This document shows positions 16,027 through 24,767 of a stretch of 39,129 bases of DNA, piece after piece (positions within the stretch are counted from its first letter, which is position 1; each line of letters begins with the position of its first letter). Under the pieces are notes generated by a model. That model ran no database searches, was not told the DNA's origin, and saw nothing but the letters and a program-made list of their open reading frames with translations. The position numbers were made by a program, and so were the translations under genes. The DNA is from UBA724 sp049596815. GTDB taxonomy: Bacteria; Bacteroidota; Bacteroidia; Flavobacteriales; Flavobacteriaceae. The stretch lies in NCBI GenBank assembly GCA_049596815.1, contig JBMYLY010000006.1, positions 1-39,129 on the forward strand, in the 5' to 3' direction.

Positions 16027-17047
16027 AGATTTCAACTTTATCAACACTGCATTCAAAATTTCGCAGGGGTTTTGCTGGGACTTTTAGCTTTGGTGCTCGC
16101 ATACCTTTGTTCAATTTTTTTTCACCTGTCAATACGCGGGATTCGTCCCATAATTCTGCATCGATGAAATGTTGTAGGGTTTGTGCGCCACCTTCAACCA
16201 AAACCGACTGAAACCCACTTTCAAAGATATGTTTCATGATTTGTTGTAAGGGTTTCTGATCAAAATCTATGCGTATGTAGTGGATATTTTTTTGTTGACC
16301 CTCTTTTACATTATTATATATATATGTAGTGTTGTTTGTTTTTAGTGTATCTGCATTGATGCTGCAAGAGGGGTCAATGATCAATCGGGTTGGTGTATTT
16401 CCGGACCATAGCCTAACATCCAAGGCTGGATTGTCCATTTCGACCGTTTTTCTGCCTACCAAAATGGCTTGCTCTTCTGCCCTCCATTTATGTACCAGTT
16501 GACGTGCGGGTGGTTCTGTTATCCAATGAGGCTGCCCTTTTTTCTGATTATTGGGAGCTATAAATCCATCTTCACTTTGCGCCCATTTTAATATGATGTA
16601 AGGGCGTTTTTTTTCAACAGTATTTAAAAAGCGTTTGTTTAACGATCGGCATTCAGATTCCAGAACACCTATTTCTACTTTAACTCCCGAATCTTTGAGG
16701 TGCTGTATGCCGCGACCTTGAACAGCCTCAAAAGGGTCCATCATGCCTATCACTACATGTCGGATGCCACTTTCTGCTATCAATTTGCTACAGGGTGGTG
16801 TTTTTCCGTAGTGACTACAAGGCTCAAGACTGACTACTAAAGTGGAATGCACCAACTTGGATTTGTCCTTAACTGCTTGGATAGCATGCACTTCAGCATG
16901 TGCCTCTCCTGCTTTTTGGTGCCAGCCTTCCCCGATAATTTTGCCATTATACACCACAACTGCACCTACCATCGGGTTGGGGTAGGTGTTACCAAGACCT
17001 TTGGCGGCCAAAGTCAAACATCGCTGCATGTAGGGAGTCCAATCCAA
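16013..17047 (-). CDS. ribD: bifunctional riboflavin deaminase/reductase RibD
   Basis: An enzyme of about 345 residues for two early riboflavin steps: deamination of the pyrimidine ring and reduction of the ribosyl side chain. The deaminase half carries GLGNTYPNPMVGAVVV, the zinc motif HAEVHAI and PCSHYGKTPPC. The reductase half begins near RPYIILKWAQSEDGFIAP and includes the LVEGGAQTL loop. The start is uncertain. TTG at 17047 keeps a short helix before MQRCLTLAAKG as in relatives, ATG at 17029 begins at MQRCL, and a longer frame opens at 17122. An exact -7 box lies just upstream (17076-17083). No FMN riboswitch is evident. It is divergent from prmC and converges with the thioesterase gene. 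Confidence 0.9.
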   Translation of the reverse strand: MDWTPYMQRCLTLAAKGLGNTYPNPMVGAVVVYNGKIIGEGWHQKAGEAHAEVHAIQAVKDKSKLVHSTLVVSLEPCSHYGKTPPCSKLIAESGIRHVVIGMMDPFEAVQGRGIQHLKDSGVKVEIGVLESECRSLNKRFLNTVEKKRPYIILKWAQSEDGFIAPNNQKKGQPHWITEPPARQLVHKWRAEEQAILVGRKTVEMDNPALDVRLWSGNTPTRLIIDPSCSINADTLKTNNTTYIYNNVKEGQQKNIHYIRIDFDQKPLQQIMKHIFESGFQSVLVEGGAQTLQHFIDAELWDESRVLTGEKKLNKGMRAPKLKVPAKPLRNFECSVDKVEIFMNS

Positions 17048-17075
17048 AATAAAAAATTGACGTACTTTCCAATCG

Positions 17076-17083
17076 CAAAAATA
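17076..17083 (-). promoter_or_regulatory. -7 promoter box of ribD
   Basis: TATTTTTG on the minus strand matches TAnnTTTG. It would start the mRNA near 17070, which argues against the far-upstream ATG at 17122 as the ribD start. Confidence 0.5.
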
Positions 17084-17153
17084 CACCAAAGAGTTTGTAC
17101 TGCCCTTTTGATTAATTTGCACATTTTTACAGAATGAAAAATAAGATTCTCAA

Positions 17154-17993
17154 GTGAACTTGGCACAATTCAAATCCGAATTCAAATCAAATTTGAGCTC
17201 ATTGTATCCCGATGAGGAAATCGATGAGATTTTTTTCCGTTTGGCAGAACATCATTTGCAAAAATCCAAAGCGGAGACAGTTTTACATTATAATGAGCCA
17301 CTTGACAAAGAACAAATACTTTTACTTCAAAAAAGCAGCGCACGTCTTCAGCAAGGCGTTCCCATTCAATATGTTGTTGGTACCATTGATTTCGCGGGTT
17401 GTGTACTCAATGCCTGTGAAGGGGTTTTGATTCCACGCCCTGAAACCGAAACACTCGTTCATTGGATGGCTCAAGAGCACCCTCAGGGTGGTGAGGTTTT
17501 GGATATATGTACGGGTAGTGGCTGCATCGCATTGGGGTTTGCACAGCTCACCCAAGCCAATATAACAGGATGGGACTTTTCGGAAAAAGCACTTGATTGT
17601 GCCACCACCAATGCCCAACGCAACCAAATTGCTATGCAAATCCATCTTGTAGATGTGTTTGATTTTCCTGAAACATCAAAATCTTGGGACATCATTGTGT
17701 CCAATCCACCCTACGTACTCCATAGAGAAAAATCGACCATGCATACCAATGTGTTAGACCATGAGCCACACGAAGCTTTGTTTGTGTCAGATAACGACCC
17801 CATTGTTTTTTACAGGCTTATCACAGATTTTGCAACGACTCATCTCAATCACGGTGGAAGTTTGTATTTTGAGCTAAATCCCCTAACGGCTATGGACGTG
17901 AAATCACTTTTAAATACAGTAGGATTTACCGATATTGTGGTCGTAAATGACGTAAGGGGTTTGCCTAGGATGATGCGCGCAAAAAAGCTGTAA
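17154..17993 (+). CDS. prmC: release factor glutamine methyltransferase PrmC
   Basis: A 279-residue enzyme that methylates the glutamine of the GGQ motif in release factors RF1 and RF2. An N-terminal helical domain (about 1-75) precedes the methyltransferase domain with IPRPETE (93-99), motif I LDICTGSGCIALG (116-128) and the substrate motif NPPYV (184-188). The start is GTG at 17154; no in-frame ATG is nearby. A 7-codon frame beginning with ATG at 17134 ends in a stop that overlaps this GTG (GTGA), which may couple translation. ligA follows with a 1-bp overlap (TAATG). Confidence 0.93.
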   Translation: MNLAQFKSEFKSNLSSLYPDEEIDEIFFRLAEHHLQKSKAETVLHYNEPLDKEQILLLQKSSARLQQGVPIQYVVGTIDFAGCVLNACEGVLIPRPETETLVHWMAQEHPQGGEVLDICTGSGCIALGFAQLTQANITGWDFSEKALDCATTNAQRNQIAMQIHLVDVFDFPETSKSWDIIVSNPPYVLHREKSTMHTNVLDHEPHEALFVSDNDPIVFYRLITDFATTHLNHGGSLYFELNPLTAMDVKSLLNTVGFTDIVVVNDVRGLPRMMRAKKL

Positions 17994-19987
17994 TGGAAGA
18001 AAGAATCAAAGCCTTGAGAAAACAATTGCATGAGCACAATCATGCCTATTATGTGCTAGACCAACCCACCATTGGTGATTATGAGTTTGACATGCTTTTG
18101 CGTGAATTGATCGACCTTGAAAAAGCACATCCTGAATATTACGACCCCAACTCTCCTACAATACGAGTGGGGGGTGCAGTTGCCAAAAAATTTCCAACGG
18201 TGGTCCACGATCACCCTATGTACTCCTTGGACAATGCCTATGACTTTTCAGAACTGCAGGACTGGGAAACCCGTATCCGAAAAGTGTTAGGTGAGGATTC
18301 TATTTCCTACAGTTGTGAGTTGAAATATGACGGCGCATCGATCAGCCTTACTTACGAAGACGGTGTTTTGGTTCGTGCGGTCACTCGAGGTGATGGAGTT
18401 CAGGGTGATGAGGTCACTCAAAATGTAAAAACCATTCCTACGGTGCCTCTAAAACTACGCTCAGGCTTTGTCAAAAGATTCGACATAAGAGGTGAAATCA
18501 TACTGCCTTTGGCAGGTTTTGAAGCCATGAATGCGGAACGTCGTGCAAAGGGTGAACCCCCTTATATGAACCCGCGAAACACCGCTTCGGGCAGTTTGAA
18601 ACTACAAGACTCGTCTTTGGCTGCCCAACGCCCATTGCAATGTTTTCTGTATCAGATTATCACAGCCGAAGATGTGTTTTCCACCCAAATAGAAGGTCTT
18701 CAAACGGCTACAGACTGGGGGTTTCATGTACCCAAACATTTTAAGCACGCCAAAGATTTGAATGATGTGTTGACTTTTGTTCAATACTGGGACACACACA
18801 GAAGTGAGTTGCCTTATGAGATTGACGGGGTAGTAATCAAAGTCAATGAACTTCATGCACAGGAGCAATTGGGTTTTACATCCAAATCACCTCGTTGGGC
18901 CATTGCCTATAAGTTTAAAACCGAGCGAGTTTATACCTCGCTCAAGTCTGTTGATTATCAAGTGGGACGCACAGGTGCTATCACACCCGTTGCCAATTTA
19001 GAGCCTGTGCTGCTAGGTGGTACCATTGTCAAACGTGCATCCTTGCACAACGCCGATCAAATAGAAAAGCTGGATTTATACCTTGGTGATACAGTAGGTG
19101 TTGAAAAAGGCGGTGAAATCATACCAAAAATAACGGAGGTAAACTCCGACAAACGTGATTTTAATGCCCAGAAAATACACTACATAACCCATTGCCCAGA
19201 TTGCCATACCCCTCTGGTGCGAGATAAAGGCGAAGCCCAGCATTATTGCCCCAATGTCGATGGTTGCCCTACCCAAATTATGGGTCGAATCCAACATTTT
19301 ATTTCTAGAAAAGCCATGGACATAGACGGCTTGGGCAGTGAAACCGTAGTCTTGATGTATAAGCAAGGCTTGTTGCGGAGCTATGCCGATCTCTATTCCT
19401 TGACAACATCTCAGTTGTTGCCCTTAGAGCGCATGGCAGAAAAATCGGTATCCAATGCACTCCAAGCCATTGAAAACTCCAAGTCGGTCCCATTTGAGCG
19501 GGTCTTATTTGCATTGGGGATACGTTTTGTAGGGCAGACGGTAGCCAAAAAATTAGCCCGTCATTTTGGATCTATAGAAGCCATCGCAATGGCGGATGAA
19601 GAGTCATTGTTGGCGGTTGATGAGATCGGTACACGTATTGCGCAGAGCGTAAATGCTTTTTTTGCGAATCCTGTCAATAGGGAAATGATTACAAGACTCA
19701 AAGATCATGGATTGCAAATGTCTGTTGATGCTGCTGGATCAAATACCCAATCTGATAAACTTATGGGGCTTGTTTTTGTGGTTTCTGGTGTCTTTGAGCG
19801 CTATGGCCGTGATGAAATAAAAGAACTTATAGACTACCATGGAGGAAAGGTGACAGGTAGTTTATCATCAAAAACCGATTATTTGCTTGCGGGTGCCAAT
19901 ATGGGGCCAAGCAAGAAACTCAAAGCTGAAAAACTGGGTATACCTATAATTGATGAAGATATTTTATCAGAAATGATTTCCGAGTAA
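17993..19987 (+). CDS. ligA: NAD-dependent DNA ligase LigA
   Basis: A 664-residue enzyme that seals nicks during replication and repair using NAD+. Domain Ia (YY..D.P.I.D.EFD near 19-33) binds NMN. The adenylated lysine is Lys111 in ELKYDG. The OB fold follows, with a four-cysteine zinc finger (Cys401, 404, 419, 425), then helix-hairpin-helix repeats (about 430-580) and a C-terminal BRCT domain (about 585-664, GLVFVVSGVFERYGRDEIKE). It is full length and intact. Its ATG overlaps the prmC stop by 1 bp. A gap of 96 bp with an own promoter separates it from the next gene. Confidence 0.97.
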   Translation: MEERIKALRKQLHEHNHAYYVLDQPTIGDYEFDMLLRELIDLEKAHPEYYDPNSPTIRVGGAVAKKFPTVVHDHPMYSLDNAYDFSELQDWETRIRKVLGEDSISYSCELKYDGASISLTYEDGVLVRAVTRGDGVQGDEVTQNVKTIPTVPLKLRSGFVKRFDIRGEIILPLAGFEAMNAERRAKGEPPYMNPRNTASGSLKLQDSSLAAQRPLQCFLYQIITAEDVFSTQIEGLQTATDWGFHVPKHFKHAKDLNDVLTFVQYWDTHRSELPYEIDGVVIKVNELHAQEQLGFTSKSPRWAIAYKFKTERVYTSLKSVDYQVGRTGAITPVANLEPVLLGGTIVKRASLHNADQIEKLDLYLGDTVGVEKGGEIIPKITEVNSDKRDFNAQKIHYITHCPDCHTPLVRDKGEAQHYCPNVDGCPTQIMGRIQHFISRKAMDIDGLGSETVVLMYKQGLLRSYADLYSLTTSQLLPLERMAEKSVSNALQAIENSKSVPFERVLFALGIRFVGQTVAKKLARHFGSIEAIAMADEESLLAVDEIGTRIAQSVNAFFANPVNREMITRLKDHGLQMSVDAAGSNTQSDKLMGLVFVVSGVFERYGRDEIKELIDYHGGKVTGSLSSKTDYLLAGANMGPSKKLKAEKLGIPIIDEDILSEMISE

Positions 19988-20059
19988 TGTTATTTATATA
20001 ACTTTTTGTTTTATTTTGAAAAAAAATAAAAGTTTGAATGCCCAAACCCATGATTTAAC

Positions 20060-20067
20060 TAATTTTG
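20060..20067 (+). promoter_or_regulatory. -7 promoter box of the DUF6913-like gene
   Basis: TAATTTTG matches TAnnTTTG and ends 16 nt before the ATG at 20084. A TTTG at 20033-20036 lies about where a -33 element should be, making this one of the more complete promoters in the window. It probably drives the following dapA as well. Confidence 0.6.
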
Positions 20068-20083
20068 CAGCCCTAGATTTATT

Positions 20084-20593
20084 ATGTTCAGAAAAAGAAA
20101 AGTCGAAAGAAAACTCAGTCTGTTTGCTCAACGCGAACCGGTAAAGGCGAAGCGCGTTCAGTCAATACTTTGTTTGGTGGATCCTTCACAAGTGTCAATG
20201 GAAGAAATTAATTCAAGCTTGGAATTGGTTTTTAAAAATGACAAACCTGAATTTAAATTTGTCTATTATCTAAAAAGAAAGCGCAAGGTTAGTGCTCATT
20301 ACAATCCCCAATTTAATCGGTATCATTTGCATTGGGACGGCGACTTGATACACCCAAGTTTGCCCGAATTGATCTCTCAAAAATTTGACATCATGTTCAA
20401 TTACTTCAAAAAAAGCGACCTTACCCTTAAGGCTTTATCCTCGTCCGTTGATGCCGGGTTCCGAGTCGGTTTTTCATCAGTAGACGAGCGTCTAAATGAT
20501 TTGATTTTAGCGACTGATGTTTTTCATCCCAATCATTTTGTTCAAGAATTTCCCAAATATTATTCAAAAATTAGCACCCATGCCTCAAACTGA
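20084..20593 (+). CDS. DUF6913-like conserved protein
   Basis: A 169-residue soluble protein, basic at the N-terminus (MFRKRKVERKL), with no signal peptide or membrane helix. I recognise it only as the conserved flavobacterial protein between ligA and dapA, which I believe is called DUF6913. Features that can be seen are HYNPQFNRYHLHWDGDLIHP (92-111) and a KFDIMFNYF segment; the pattern is mixed alpha/beta. The function is unknown. The next gene, dapA, begins inside its last codons (14-bp overlap), which suggests coupled translation. Confidence 0.8.
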   Translation: MFRKRKVERKLSLFAQREPVKAKRVQSILCLVDPSQVSMEEINSSLELVFKNDKPEFKFVYYLKRKRKVSAHYNPQFNRYHLHWDGDLIHPSLPELISQKFDIMFNYFKKSDLTLKALSSSVDAGFRVGFSSVDERLNDLILATDVFHPNHFVQEFPKYYSKISTHASN

Positions 20594-21464
20594 TTTCCAC
20601 GGTACCGGAGTTGCATTAGTGACACCATTTAAAGCAGATTTTTCTGTGGATTATGATGCACTCGCTAATAACATCAATTATTTAATTGACAATGGCATCA
20701 AGTATTTGGTGGCCTTGGGAACGACGGGAGAATCCCCAACCATTTCGACCTCAGAAAAAATTAAGATTTTTGACTGTTTTACCCAAGTTAATAAAGGTCG
20801 AGTTCCTCTAGTGATGGGTATAGGGGGCAATCATACTGCTGCTTTAGAAGAGGCTCTAAAAATGGCAAAAGTCGACGGTTTTCAGGCCATACTTTCTGTT
20901 TCTCCTTACTACAACAGACCTAGTCAGGAAGGCATTTACAGACATTATAAAGCTCTCGATGCTTTAACACCGCTTCCTATGATTGTGTATAATGTACCGG
21001 GAAGAACCGCATCAAACATCAGTGCAGAAACCACGCTTCGAATCGCACATGATTGCAACAACATTATTGGGATCAAAGAGGCCAGTGGTGATTTGGAGCA
21101 AGGAGCTCAAATTCTTGCCGGACGTCCCAAAGATTTTTTTGTATTGTCAGGGGACGACGAAACCGCCATTCCGCTGATTCAAATGGGTGGAGAGGGTGTA
21201 ATATCGGTAATAGCCGGTGGTTTCCCTAAGACTTTTTCATCGGGAGTAGAAGCCGCGCTTCAGTCTGATAAGAACCGCGCCTCTGAAGTTATGGAATTGA
21301 TGAGCCCTGTGATTGATCTGTTGTATGAAGAAGGTAATCCTGCCGGTATCAAAGCGGTGTTGCACCAACGAGGTCTTTTGGGTAATCATTTGAGACTTCC
21401 ATTAATTCCTGCCTCCGAAGATCTTCAAAAAAGAATGCAAGTCTATACGGATCGTTTGGAGTAA
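20580..21464 (+). CDS. dapA: 4-hydroxy-tetrahydrodipicolinate synthase
   Basis: A 294-residue TIM-barrel aldolase that condenses pyruvate with aspartate semialdehyde, the first step of the diaminopimelate/lysine branch. The Schiff-base lysine is Lys166 (IIGIKEASGD), with Tyr137 (MIVYNVPGRT) and the GTTGE loop (47-51) in place; SVSPYYNRPSQEG follows the family. The start MPQTDFHGTG at 20580 fits; a longer frame would add 21 hydrophobic residues from the other gene's region. It overlaps the preceding gene by 14 bp. Together with dapF at 11000 it supplies meso-diaminopimelate. Confidence 0.96.
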   Translation: MPQTDFHGTGVALVTPFKADFSVDYDALANNINYLIDNGIKYLVALGTTGESPTISTSEKIKIFDCFTQVNKGRVPLVMGIGGNHTAALEEALKMAKVDGFQAILSVSPYYNRPSQEGIYRHYKALDALTPLPMIVYNVPGRTASNISAETTLRIAHDCNNIIGIKEASGDLEQGAQILAGRPKDFFVLSGDDETAIPLIQMGGEGVISVIAGGFPKTFSSGVEAALQSDKNRASEVMELMSPVIDLLYEEGNPAGIKAVLHQRGLLGNHLRLPLIPASEDLQKRMQVYTDRLE

Positions 21465-21488
21465 ACAATAATATTTAAACCAATTAAG

Positions 21489-21496
21489 TACTTTTG
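21489..21496 (+). promoter_or_regulatory. -7 promoter box of bamD
   Basis: TACTTTTG matches TAnnTTTG and ends 4 nt before the ATG at 21501. The predicted start of transcription falls on or next to the start codon. Confidence 0.55.
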
Positions 21497-21500
21497 TGCT

Positions 21501-22307
21501 ATGCGAATTCCCAATACTTTACTGTTAATTTTTTTAGTAGCCTTTTTTCTAAGCTCTTGCAACCCCTATCAAAAGGCCCTAAAAAGTGAAGACGTCAAGT
21601 TAAAATACGATTTGGCTGAGCAGTACTATGAGGCAGAGGATTACCGGCGTGCTAAAAACCTATTCGAGCAATTGCAACCCAAATACAGGGGTAAACCTCA
21701 AGCAGAGCGCATTACTTTTTTCTATGCGAATTGTTTGTTTAAAACAAAAAGCTACATCACTGCCGCTTATCAATTTGAATCTTTTACCAAAGCTTACCCA
21801 AAAAGCCAAAAACTGGAAGAGGCCTTTTATATGATGGCATTGAGTTACAGCAAGGTATCTCCGGTTTACAGTTTAGATCAAAAAGACACCTACGAAGCTT
21901 TGAACAAACTACAAGAATACATCAACCGGTATCCCGAAAGTGAAAGGCTTGCAGAGGCCAACGTATTGGTCCAAGAATTACGCGAAAAAACAGAACGAAA
22001 GGCTTTTGAGGTAGCCAAGCAGTACCACAAAATCAGAGATTACAAGGCCGCCATCAATGCGATTGATAATTTTATTGGAGACCATCCAGGAACACCTTAC
22101 AGGGAAGAAGCGATGGTGGTGCAATTCCAGTCGGCTTCTATTTTGGCATTAAACAGCGTTTATACCAAAAAAGAGCAGCGTCTGAAAGCTGCCCAAGCCT
22201 ACTTTAAAGACTTTGTTCGTTCTTATCCCGAATCACCATACTTAGAGGAATGTACTAAGTTGTATGATGAAGTCGGCAAAGAAATCACTACATTTGCAGC
22301 CAATTAA
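21501..22307 (+). CDS. bamD: outer-membrane assembly lipoprotein BamD
   Basis: A 268-residue lipoprotein of the BAM complex, which inserts beta-barrel proteins into the outer membrane together with BamA. It has a lipoprotein signal peptide (hydrophobic 6-17, lipobox LSSC, Cys20) and then about five TPR-like helical repeats. Telling segments are LKYDLAEQYYEAEDYRRAKNLFEQL and later blocks with AY.....F...YP. The length is typical for Bacteroidota. It is followed 10 bp later by rpoZ. A -7 box ends just 4 nt upstream, so its own mRNA may be leaderless. Confidence 0.92.
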   Translation: MRIPNTLLLIFLVAFFLSSCNPYQKALKSEDVKLKYDLAEQYYEAEDYRRAKNLFEQLQPKYRGKPQAERITFFYANCLFKTKSYITAAYQFESFTKAYPKSQKLEEAFYMMALSYSKVSPVYSLDQKDTYEALNKLQEYINRYPESERLAEANVLVQELREKTERKAFEVAKQYHKIRDYKAAINAIDNFIGDHPGTPYREEAMVVQFQSASILALNSVYTKKEQRLKAAQAYFKDFVRSYPESPYLEECTKLYDEVGKEITTFAAN

Positions 22308-22317
22308 TTGATTTCGC

Positions 22318-22638
22318 ATGCCTATAAAAGATTCCAACGCCGCTGAAAGTACTGTCACTTATGACCGTAACCAATTAGATGCACCTACAGGTAATATTTA
22401 TGAAGCTGTTTCTATACTTGCCAAGCGTGCGGTTCAGATCAATGAAGAAATTCGCACAGAACTATTCGAGAAACTCGAAGAATTTGCAACCCCACTAGAA
22501 ACCCTTGAGGAAATTTTCGAAAACAAAGAACAGATTGAAGTTTCTAAGTTTTACGAAAAACTTCCAAAACCCCATGCGGTTGCTATTGAACAATGGCTTG
22601 CAGATAAGATCTACTACCGCCATACCGATAAATCATAA
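22318..22638 (+). CDS. rpoZ: RNA polymerase omega subunit (Bacteroidota type)
   Basis: A 106-residue protein that helps fold and stabilise the beta' subunit of RNA polymerase. It matches the Bacteroidota version of omega: TGNIYEAVSILAKRAVQIN (24-42) replaces the RY.LV..A.RA segment of other bacteria, and EQIEVSKFYEKLPKP is highly characteristic of the flavobacterial proteins. Bacteroidota omega is longer than the E. coli protein at its acidic C-terminal half. It lies between bamD and coaBC with gaps of 10 and 6 bp, probably one operon. Confidence 0.88.
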   Translation: MPIKDSNAAESTVTYDRNQLDAPTGNIYEAVSILAKRAVQINEEIRTELFEKLEEFATPLETLEEIFENKEQIEVSKFYEKLPKPHAVAIEQWLADKIYYRHTDKS

Positions 22639-22644
22639 CACATT

Positions 22645-23850
22645 ATGCCTGCCCTTCGTGCCAAAAAAGTTTTGCTTGGCATTTCCGGTAGCATAGCCGC
22701 CTATAAAACCCCTTCTCTTGTACGGGCTTTAATCAAGGCGGGTGCGGAGGTTCAAGTGGTTTTGACCCCTTCGGCCAAGTCTTTTGTGGCACCTTTGTCC
22801 TTATCTACAGTTTCTAACAATCCTGTTTTATCTGAATTTGTCAACGACGAAGAAGAAGTTTGGAACAACCATGTTTCCTTAGGCCTATGGGCCGATCTGA
22901 TGCTTATAGCTCCCGCTTCCGCCAACACTTTGTCTAAGATGGCGCAAGCAAGCTGTGACAATCTTTTAATGGCGACGTATTTGTCTGCCAGGTGTCCAGT
23001 ATATTTTGCCCCTGCTATGGATTTGGACATGCACCAACACCCAGCTACCCAAGAGGCTATTGCCAAACTCGAAAGTCGGTCAAATATTCATATTCCCTCA
23101 GCAGAGGGGCCTCTGGCAAGTGGTTTGGAAGGGGTAGGGCGTATGCAAGAACCCGATGACATCGTTCGTTTTTTAGAACAAGATTTGGCATCTAAATTGC
23201 CTTGGTTGGGAAAAAAAATTCTTGTTACCGCTGGACCCACATACGAATCCATTGACCCGGTACGTTTTATTGGCAATCAATCTTCTGGGAAAATGGGTTA
23301 CGCAATCGCCAACCAGGCTGCCGATTGGGGCGCAGAGGTTGTATTGATTAGTGGTCCCACAGATAATATGGAACTACATCCTACGATTTCGCTTGAGTCC
23401 GTAATGACAGCCGGTCAGATGCACGCCGCTTGTCTTAAGTACTATGATAGTATGGACGTGGTAGTTATGGCAGCTGCAGTTGCTGATTTTAAACCCAAAA
23501 CCCAAAAAACTTCCAAAATCAAAAAGGATACTCATTTAGACAATCTCTCTCTTGAGCCTACAATAGATATTTTAAATGATTTGGGAGAAAAAAAATCCAA
23601 ACAATTGTTGGTAGGGTTTGCTCTAGAAACCGAAGATGGTGTAATACATGCAAAACAAAAAATAGCTCGTAAAAATTTAGACGCCATTGTTTTAAACAGT
23701 TTGGCTGACAAGGGCGCGGGTTTTGGTCATGACACAAATAAAGTTACCTTTATCAAAAGAGATGGCAGTCATAAAGCCTACCCTTTAAAACCCAAAAAAG
23801 AGGTGGCTCAAGATTTGCTGCTAGAAATTAATCAATTGATAAATGATTAG
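22645..23850 (+). CDS. coaBC: CoaBC: phosphopantothenoylcysteine synthetase/decarboxylase
   Basis: A 401-residue bifunctional enzyme for two steps of coenzyme A synthesis. The FMN-dependent decarboxylase half (about 1-180) has LLGISGSIAAYK, catalytic His76 (NNHVSLGLWAD) and LIAPASANT. The synthetase half (about 188-401) has ILVTAGPTYESIDPVR, NQSSGKMG and the KIKKD motif. Two catalytic positions differ from E. coli. PAMN is PAMD (Asp126), and the flap cysteine is absent (LASGLEGVGRM instead of ACGD..GRM). As I recall, this is usual in Bacteroidota. The 3' end overlaps the DUF4835 gene by 8 bp. coaE lies 4.4 kb downstream. Confidence 0.94.
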   Translation: MPALRAKKVLLGISGSIAAYKTPSLVRALIKAGAEVQVVLTPSAKSFVAPLSLSTVSNNPVLSEFVNDEEEVWNNHVSLGLWADLMLIAPASANTLSKMAQASCDNLLMATYLSARCPVYFAPAMDLDMHQHPATQEAIAKLESRSNIHIPSAEGPLASGLEGVGRMQEPDDIVRFLEQDLASKLPWLGKKILVTAGPTYESIDPVRFIGNQSSGKMGYAIANQAADWGAEVVLISGPTDNMELHPTISLESVMTAGQMHAACLKYYDSMDVVVMAAAVADFKPKTQKTSKIKKDTHLDNLSLEPTIDILNDLGEKKSKQLLVGFALETEDGVIHAKQKIARKNLDAIVLNSLADKGAGFGHDTNKVTFIKRDGSHKAYPLKPKKEVAQDLLLEINQLIND

Positions 23851-24724
23851 AGCTACAATTATTTGTTTTTTATTTCCTTTTGCGGTCATGGCGCAAGCCA
23901 TAGATTGCCAGATTACTATAAACGCCGACTTGGTCGACCAGACCAACAAACAAATCTTCCAAACGCTAGAACGTGAGCTCAACGAATTTGTCAATTCCAC
24001 CTCATGGACAGATCAACAATCAGATGACCATAACCGAATTCAGTGTGCCATGGTCATTACTGTGGAAAGTTATCAGGATGATAGAGTTCAGGCCAACCTT
24101 CAGGTGCAATCATCACGACCCGTTTTTAATGCTTCTTACACGACACCCCTTTTGAATCGAAAGGATGACAACTTTAGCTTTGATTACCAAGAATTTGAAT
24201 CCCTCAATTTTAACCCTAACAATACCAATACCAACTTGGTCGCTTTGATGGCATATTATGTATATGTAATTTTGGGTATGGACGCTGATAGTTTCTCTCC
24301 CCTAGGAGGAGACGCATACTACCAACAAGCACGTAAAATTGTTGACCTTTCTCAAAGAGCCGGGTTTTCGGGGTGGAATCAATCTGAAAGCAGAAATAAC
24401 AGGTATTGGCTCATAGATCAGTTGACCTCACCTGCTTTTCACGGATTTAGAGAGGCTGTTTATAGCTACCACCGAATGGGTTTGGACCAAATGAACGACC
24501 GACCCGATTTGGGCAAACAAGGCATCGCAGATAGTGTGAAAGTCCTTCGTGAATTGACTCAAAGAAGACCCAATCCTCTTGTAGTCCAGACGTTTTTTGA
24601 TGCCAAATCGGATGAGGTGGTTCAGGTTTTTAGCGGTGGCCCCACTTTTGACACCAAAACTTTGGTAGAGGATCTCAATCGAGTGGCTCCATTTTTTACT
24701 TCCAAATGGGGTGAAATCAAATAA
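23843..24724 (+). CDS. DUF4835 family exported protein (PorD-like)
   Basis: A 293-residue protein with a signal peptide (1-18, ending VMAQ) and no lipobox, so it is probably periplasmic or outer-membrane associated. I recognise the DUF4835 family from the early DCQITINADLVDQTNKQIF and from YYVYVILGMDADSFSPLGG and SGWNQSESRNNRYWLIDQL. From memory, this family includes the T9SS-associated protein PorD of Porphyromonas; that link was not checked. It overlaps coaBC by 8 bp and precedes recN, an order kept in many Flavobacteriia. The T9SS cargo at 5253-8648 shows that the organism needs this secretion system. Confidence 0.85.
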   Translation: MIRATIICFLFPFAVMAQAIDCQITINADLVDQTNKQIFQTLERELNEFVNSTSWTDQQSDDHNRIQCAMVITVESYQDDRVQANLQVQSSRPVFNASYTTPLLNRKDDNFSFDYQEFESLNFNPNNTNTNLVALMAYYVYVILGMDADSFSPLGGDAYYQQARKIVDLSQRAGFSGWNQSESRNNRYWLIDQLTSPAFHGFREAVYSYHRMGLDQMNDRPDLGKQGIADSVKVLRELTQRRPNPLVVQTFFDAKSDEVVQVFSGGPTFDTKTLVEDLNRVAPFFTSKWGEIK

Positions 24725-24745
24725 GGACAATCCCCGCGAATAAGC

Positions 24746-24753
24746 TATATTTG
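24746..24753 (+). promoter_or_regulatory. -7 promoter box of recN
   Basis: TATATTTG matches TAnnTTTG exactly and ends 14 nt before the TTG start at 24768, so recN probably has its own promoter although it follows the DUF4835 gene by only 43 bp. Confidence 0.55.
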
Positions 24754-24767
24754 GATGACTTAAACCT

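Noticed and set aside
17030..17153. FMN riboswitch upstream of ribD
   Set aside because: The gap is short, lacks the conserved RFN-element segments, and carries an ordinary -7 box close to the start.
19988..20083. Terminator after ligA made from the A/T runs at about 20000-20036
   Set aside because: The runs of T and A can pair in part, but with mismatches and no G-C pairs. This is not convincing.
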